From an uncultured Erysipelotrichaceae bacterium (GTDB lineage Bacteria > Bacillota_I > Bacilli_A > Erysipelotrichales > Erysipelotrichaceae), in the NCBI GenBank assembly GCA_944327135.1, contig CALVGQ010000064.1, forward strand, positions 1 through 34,769: DNA of 34,769 nucleotides, in the 5' to 3' direction. Positions 30,859 to 34,769 of this stretch are shown one piece after another. The notes under the pieces were generated by a model. It saw only the letters and a program-made list of their open reading frames with translations, was not told where the DNA came from and did no database searches. The stretch's first letter is position 1. Each line of letters opens with the position of its first letter. A program made the position numbers and the translations under genes.

Positions 30859-31831
30859 CACAGCGAGCCGTCCGATTCGATCAGAGCTGAAATCGTATCG
30901 GATCAAGGAGGCTACAGAAAAACCATCACGCTGGAATTTTATGAAGATTTTACGGGAATTCAGCACGTTAAAAGAATTTTATCCGGAAATCGATCCGTAT
31001 GCAGAGGTTTATCGCTTTCGGAAAAATCTGTATGCGATCTTTAGCCTGGGGCTGACCACTGGCTGCGCGGATACCTGGAATTATTTGATTTTAGGTCCTA
31101 AAAAAGCGATGCTGATCGATACTGGATGCGGTGCGGGGAATTTGCGTGGCTTGTGTGAAAAGCTGGCTGAGGGAAAAGAGATCCTTTGTGTTAATACGCA
31201 TTATCATTTGGATCATTCTGGTGGGAATGCAGCGTTTGATGCGGTTTATATCCATGCGTACGATGTGCCGCATTTACAAGAAACCAGAAAAAAGGGCTTT
31301 GTTGATTATTTTGATGAACATGGAAACCCTAAGGAAACCTATTTTGATCCGGCTGATTTAGTGAAACCCAAAGAGTATAAAATCATTCCCTTTGAAGATG
31401 GCGATTTTTTTGATCTGGGAGAGGGATACCGGGTCGAGGCAAAGCATCTTTCCGGGCATACTCCTGGACAAAGCGCCTTTTATGATCATCAGAATCACTG
31501 TCTTTTTATCGGTGATAATACCAGCTGTTTTGGACCGCAGCCCAAGGAAGCCCATCCAGAATGCTGCACGGTGCGTTCTTTACGGGATGGTTTGCAGAGC
31601 TTGCTGCCGCTTTTGGATGAGGTCGACGGTGTTTTTGCCGGTCATGGGACCATCGATCAGCATCCGCTGGTGATTCAGTATATCCTGGATGCGGCAAATC
31701 GGATCCTGGCCCATCCTGACTGGGCAGACGATCAGGTCAGCTTTGGCGGTCGTAAAATGCTGGCAAAGATGATCTATCAGCAGGGCAGTGATTTAAAATA
31801 CACGCCTGACAGCGTCGGATCAAGGGAATAA
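30851..31831 (+). CDS. Metallo-beta-lactamase-fold hydrolase
   Basis: A hydrolase of the metallo-beta-lactamase superfamily with a full two-metal site: THYHLDHSGG (HxHxDH), LSGHTPGQS (histidine), IGDNTS (aspartate) and AGHGT (last histidine). It has no signal peptide. The start is uncertain. ATG 30851 overlaps the stop of the previous gene (ATGAATAA) and would be coupled. ATG 30941 (MKILREFS, 296 residues) fits the family better but has no site at a normal distance; an AAGGAGG lies 29 bases upstream. Lactonase, thioesterase or phosphodiester activity are all possible. Confidence 0.82.
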   Translation: MNNTASRPIRSELKSYRIKEATEKPSRWNFMKILREFSTLKEFYPEIDPYAEVYRFRKNLYAIFSLGLTTGCADTWNYLILGPKKAMLIDTGCGAGNLRGLCEKLAEGKEILCVNTHYHLDHSGGNAAFDAVYIHAYDVPHLQETRKKGFVDYFDEHGNPKETYFDPADLVKPKEYKIIPFEDGDFFDLGEGYRVEAKHLSGHTPGQSAFYDHQNHCLFIGDNTSCFGPQPKEAHPECCTVRSLRDGLQSLLPLLDEVDGVFAGHGTIDQHPLVIQYILDAANRILAHPDWADDQVSFGGRKMLAKMIYQQGSDLKYTPDSVGSRE

Positions 31832-31841
31832 AACCGCCAAC

Positions 31842-31868
31842 AGAGCCCTTTTTGAGGGCTCTTTTTTT
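31842..31868 (+). terminator. Terminator of the second sugar operon
   Basis: AGAGCCCT (31842-31849) pairs with AGGGCTCT (31855-31862) around TTTTG and ends in a T run. The deoR gene that follows is therefore mostly expressed separately. Confidence 0.85.
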
Positions 31869-32036
31869 GATGCATATTGAAGAAGCAGACAGAAAATGCG
31901 AAAATAGAAACAAGGGAAGCAGTCATGAGGTCCTTTGTTTAATAATCTGAAAATTTGCGGCTGAAAGCAGAAAAGATCATGTAAACACCCGCAGACAGAA
32001 CCCCTTTTTAAAAACAGAAAAAGCGAGGATGAGGAA

Positions 32037-32774
32037 ATGAAAAACAAGCGGTGGAGCAGCATTCTTGAGCTGTGTGAGAATCAGGGAGCAGTAACGGTAG
32101 AACAGCTGACTGCAGTTTTGCAGGTCTCTGAAGCTACCGTTCGCCGGGATTTGCAGAAGATGGAGGACAACGGACTGATTTTCCGGTTTCATGGCGGAGC
32201 TCGGCTGATTGACAATGAACTGAAGGAAAAATCGATGACGATGAAATCGCTGCTGAATATAGAGGAAAAAGAAAAGATCTCACGGTATGGGGCTTCGTTG
32301 ATCCAGGATGGACAGATCGTGTTTTTGGATGCCGGGACAACAACGTATAATCTGATTGATTATATTGAAGCGCGGGAGATTACCGTGGTTACGACTGGAA
32401 TTCCTCATCTGACCAAATTATCACAGCGCAACATCAAGACGTTCGCCCTGAGCGGGTTTGTCAAATCGAGCACGGTGGCGGTGACGGGAAAGGAAACCGT
32501 CAATCAGCTAAGCAATATGAATTTTGATATTGCTTTATTAGGGACCAATGGCGTTCATCCGGCTGCCGGCTTTACCACCCCGGAAGAATATGAGGGAGAA
32601 GCCAAAGCAATGGCCATGCGGCGGGCTAAGAAATCGTATATTTTAGCGGATAAAAGTAAATTCAACAAGCTTTGTTTCGTACATTTTGCTGATCTTCAGG
32701 ATGCAACGGTGATCATCGATGCCAAAATTGAAGATTTTGATTATCAGCTGATTGACTATATCGTTGCCCCATGA
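32037..32774 (+). CDS. DeoR/GlpR family transcriptional regulator
   Basis: A 245-residue repressor. The N-terminal HTH reads VTVEQLTAVLQVSEATVRRDLQKMEDNGLIFRFHGGARL. The C-terminal DeoRC sensor has VFLDAGTTTYNLIDYI, ITVVTTGIPHLTKL and the ADKSKF motif that contacts a sugar phosphate. It starts behind GAGGATGAGG. Placed after the PTS/kinase operon, it likely controls the operator array at 25998-26089 in response to a phosphorylated sugar. No strong own promoter is seen in the 168 bases upstream. Confidence 0.88.
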   Translation: MKNKRWSSILELCENQGAVTVEQLTAVLQVSEATVRRDLQKMEDNGLIFRFHGGARLIDNELKEKSMTMKSLLNIEEKEKISRYGASLIQDGQIVFLDAGTTTYNLIDYIEAREITVVTTGIPHLTKLSQRNIKTFALSGFVKSSTVAVTGKETVNQLSNMNFDIALLGTNGVHPAAGFTTPEEYEGEAKAMAMRRAKKSYILADKSKFNKLCFVHFADLQDATVIIDAKIEDFDYQLIDYIVAP

Positions 32775-32798
32775 TCAGCAAAACGAATGGAGGAAGGG

Positions 32799-32826
32799 TT
32801 GCATTTCCCGTTATTTCAGTTATAAT
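32799..32826 (+). promoter_or_regulatory. Promoter of pheST
   Basis: TTGCAT (32799-32804) and TATAAT (32821-32826) with a 16-base spacer, just upstream of the T-box leader. Confidence 0.8.
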
Positions 32827-32832
32827 TAACAC

Positions 32833-33058
32833 TATCAAAGCGTCATAAACAAAGGACCAGTACACAGAAACCGGCAGGAAAGAGAGAGGAAGCAGGCTGA
32901 AAATTCCTTACTGAACGGACTGTCGAATTCACCTTTCGAGTGGGAGTAATGACCCCCGGAGCTCCTCCGTTAAAGGGAGAGAAAGGTGTATCCATCCCAG
33001 GATGGATAAATCAGGATGGTACCGCGCTCGTCGTTCCTGCAATGGAACGGCTTTTTTA
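32833..33058 (+). ncRNA. T-box leader, phenylalanine-specific
   Basis: The leader of pheS has the conserved T-box AGGATGGTACCGCG (33013-33026) and a terminator with GTCGTTCC (33030-33037) pairing with GGAACGGC (33044-33051), then T. In Stem I the specifier codon is TTC (32928-32930) followed by ACC, which fits tRNA-Phe. Uncharged tRNA-Phe would stabilise the antiterminator and allow pheST transcription. The exact 5' end is estimated. Confidence 0.9.
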
Positions 33059-33077
33059 TTTTCTAGGAGGAAAGAGT

Positions 33078-34112
33078 ATGGAAAAGATACAGCAGGTCAA
33101 GGCGGAAGCTTTGGCAAACATCGAACAGTGCACGACCGTTGAAGCGCTGCAGCAGGTCCGCATCACGGTGCTGGGAAAGAAAGGCCCGATCCAATCTTTG
33201 ATGATGCTGATGAAGGATCTGGCACCTGAGGAAAAACCGTCTTTTGGAGCTGAAGTCAACGAGTGCAAACAGACGGTGGCCAAAGCGATCGAAGAAAAAA
33301 TGGCCGAGTTGGAAGCAGGGGCACTAGCAGCACGTCTAAAGGCAGAAAAGATTGATATCACTTTGCCTGGAATTTCACTGCGGCTGGGAACGATGCATCC
33401 GCTGACACTGGTCAGTCAGGAGATTGAGGATCTTTTTATTGGAATGGGTTATACCGTGGCAGAGGGGCCAGAGGTGGAATTGGATTTCTATAACTTTGAA
33501 CGGGCCAACATTCCGGCGGATCATCCGGCCCGGGATATGCAGGACACCTTCTATATCAATGCCAAAGAGCTTTTGCGTACGCATACTACTGCAATCCAGA
33601 TGCGGGTATTGGAAAAGGCGGATGGAGTGCTGCCAATTAAAGTCATCTGTCCAGGAAAAACCTACCGTCGGGATGATGATGATGCAACGCATTCGCATCA
33701 GTTCATGCAGGCGGAAGGGCTGGTTGTCGATCGCAACATCACGCTGACCGATCTGAAAGGAACCTTGCAGCTGATGGCGGAGCGGATGTTTGGAAAAGGC
33801 CGTCAGATCCGTTTTAGGCCGTCTTATTTCCAGTTCACCGAACCTAGCGTGGAAGTCGATGTCAGCTGCCATCTGTGCGGAGGCAAAGGCTGTCCGGTCT
33901 GCAAGGGGACAGGCTGGATCGAAGTGCTGGGAGCCGGCATGGTTCATCCCAATGTTTTAAAGATGGCCGGCTTTGATCCGACGCAATGCTCCGGTTTTGC
34001 CTTTGGTGTAGGACTGGAGCGGGTCGCGATGCTGAAATATGGCATTGATGATATTCGAAATTTCTATGTTAACGACGTGCGTTTCTTGAAGATGTTTGAT
34101 CGTTTTGATTAA
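33078..34112 (+). CDS. pheS: Phenylalanine-tRNA ligase alpha subunit
   Basis: A 344-residue class II aminoacyl-tRNA synthetase subunit. The N-terminal coiled coil is followed by [28 protein letters not shown], then [12 protein letters not shown] (motif 1 region), [21 protein letters not shown] (motif 2), a cysteine-rich [24 protein letters not shown], and motif 3 [32 protein letters not shown]. The start at 33078 follows TAGGAGG. The open frame upstream is the T-box leader. It forms an alpha2-beta2 enzyme with PheT. Confidence 0.95.
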   Translation: MEKIQQVKAEALANIEQCTTVEALQQVRITVLGKKGPIQSLMMLMKDLAPEEKPSFGAEVNECKQTVAKAIEEKMAELEAGALAARLKAEKIDITLPGISLRLGTMHPLTLVSQEIEDLFIGMGYTVAEGPEVELDFYNFERANIPADHPARDMQDTFYINAKELLRTHTTAIQMRVLEKADGVLPIKVICPGKTYRRDDDDATHSHQFMQAEGLVVDRNITLTDLKGTLQLMAERMFGKGRQIRFRPSYFQFTEPSVEVDVSCHLCGGKGCPVCKGTGWIEVLGAGMVHPNVLKMAGFDPTQCSGFAFGVGLERVAMLKYGIDDIRNFYVNDVRFLKMFDRFD

Positions 34113-34129
34113 GAAAGAAGGGCTGGAAA

Positions 34130-34769
34130 ATGAGATTAAGTTTTAATTGGCTAAAGGAATATATTGATCTGGATGGAATCAGTCCGCAAGAGCTGGCCGA
34201 GCGGCTGACGATTGCCGGACTGGAAGTGGAAGGCATTGAAAAAATGGCTGAAGGGACGAATCTGGTGATTGGAAAGGTATTGACCTGTGAGGATCATCCG
34301 GATTCTGATCACCTGCATGTGACAACCGTCGATGTTGGAAATGAGGTTTTGAATATTGTTTGCGGGGCGCCCAATGTGGCCGCTGGACAGAAGGTCATCG
34401 TTTCCAAAGTAGGGGCTCGATTGGCCAATGGCGTAGAGATCAAGGCTGCCATGGTCCGCGGTGTTCCCTCCAACGGGATGATCTGCAGCCTTTCTGAGCT
34501 GGGGGTAGATAAAAAAGCTCAGACCGAGGAACAGCTGAATGGAATTTATGTTTTTGAGGAAGAGGCTGAGGTCGGAGCGGAAAACGTTTTGGAACAGTTG
34601 GGATTGGATGATACGATCCTGGATATCGGATTGACCCCGAATCGTGCTGACTGCAATGCAATGTGGAATTTGGCAAAGGAAGTCGGTGCCGTGCTGCATC
34701 GTCCGGTGCATTGGCCTGATTGTAAAGGAGCCTCCAAGATCGGGGGACCATCCACCTTTAAGCTGGCTA
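34130..34769 (+). CDS. pheT: Phenylalanine-tRNA ligase beta subunit, partial
   Basis: The first 213 codons of pheT, cut by the window edge. It starts MRLSFNWLKEYIDL behind AAGAAGGG, 17 bases after pheS. The N-terminal tRNA-binding (EMAP-like) domain is seen as VIGKVLTCEDHPDSDHLHVTTVDVG, IVCGAPNVAAGQKVIVSKVGA and MVRGVPSNGMICSLSELG. The B3/B4 editing region begins with LDIGLTPNRADCNAMWNLAKEVGAV. It is cotranscribed with pheS under T-box control. Confidence 0.93.
   Translation, partial: MRLSFNWLKEYIDLDGISPQELAERLTIAGLEVEGIEKMAEGTNLVIGKVLTCEDHPDSDHLHVTTVDVGNEVLNIVCGAPNVAAGQKVIVSKVGARLANGVEIKAAMVRGVPSNGMICSLSELGVDKKAQTEEQLNGIYVFEEEAEVGAENVLEQLGLDDTILDIGLTPNRADCNAMWNLAKEVGAVLHRPVHWPDCKGASKIGGPSTFKLA

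Noticed and set aside
32940-33077. In-frame N-terminal extension of PheS
   Set aside because: It runs through the T-box and its terminator; the start at 33078 has its own ribosome site.

Overview
The window looks like chromosomal DNA of a low-to-mid GC, anaerobic Gram-positive gut bacterium, most likely of the Erysipelotrichia (inferred). The support is a phenylalanine T-box before pheST, many AGGAGG ribosome binding sites, mannose-family PTS operons, cre-like sites, a PerR-type regulator next to rubredoxin/rubrerythrin genes, and Tat/lipoprotein flavin reductases of the kind known from gut Firmicutes. No rRNA, tRNA or CRISPR array is visible.

Left end (1-1,000): decayed mobile DNA. A helix-turn-helix gene of the integrative-element type is broken by two compensating frameshifts and a nonsense codon. 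Beside it lies the C-terminal stump of a DDE transposase with an internal deletion. 1,045-3,208: a PadR regulator with a symmetric operator and its DUF2812 membrane partner, then a small lipoprotein. 3,338-4,089 (minus): a TIGR04076 protein and a short peptide deformylase. 4,333-6,527: a MazG-like pyrophosphohydrolase coupled by ATGA to a nuclease-helicase (DUF2075) protein, a defence-like pair.

6,626-11,696: a carbohydrate locus. A minus-strand operon encodes a 2-hydroxyacid dehydrogenase, a class II aldolase and PTS EIIB, EIIC and EIID, with no EIIA. It is divergent from an RpiR regulator that may be translated from a leaderless mRNA. 11,811-14,225: oxidative-stress genes, namely a PerR-like regulator with a perfect 7-1-7 operator, a protein with a rubredoxin at each end, and a ferredoxin-rubredoxin-ferritin-rubredoxin fusion. 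14,342-20,397: an extracytosolic flavin electron-transfer island with two FMN-binding lipoproteins, a Tat-exported FAD reductase, a divergent PucR/CdaR-type regulator, and a HemW-like protein without radical-SAM cysteines.

20,648-22,283: two overlapping genes of unknown function. 22,438-25,937: an ABC exporter and a MATE exporter transcribed divergently from mirror-image promoters. 25,998-32,774: a second sugar operon with a PfkB kinase, PTS EIIB-EIIC-EIID-EIIA, a ceramidase-fold protein, a metallo-beta-lactamase-fold hydrolase and a DeoR regulator. 32,799-end: T-box-controlled pheS and a partial pheT.

The points most worth following are the ceramidase-fold/metallo-hydrolase pair in a PTS operon, the FMN/FAD reductase island with its HemW-like pseudoenzyme, the MazG/nuclease-helicase pair, and the ferredoxin-rubrerythrin fusion.
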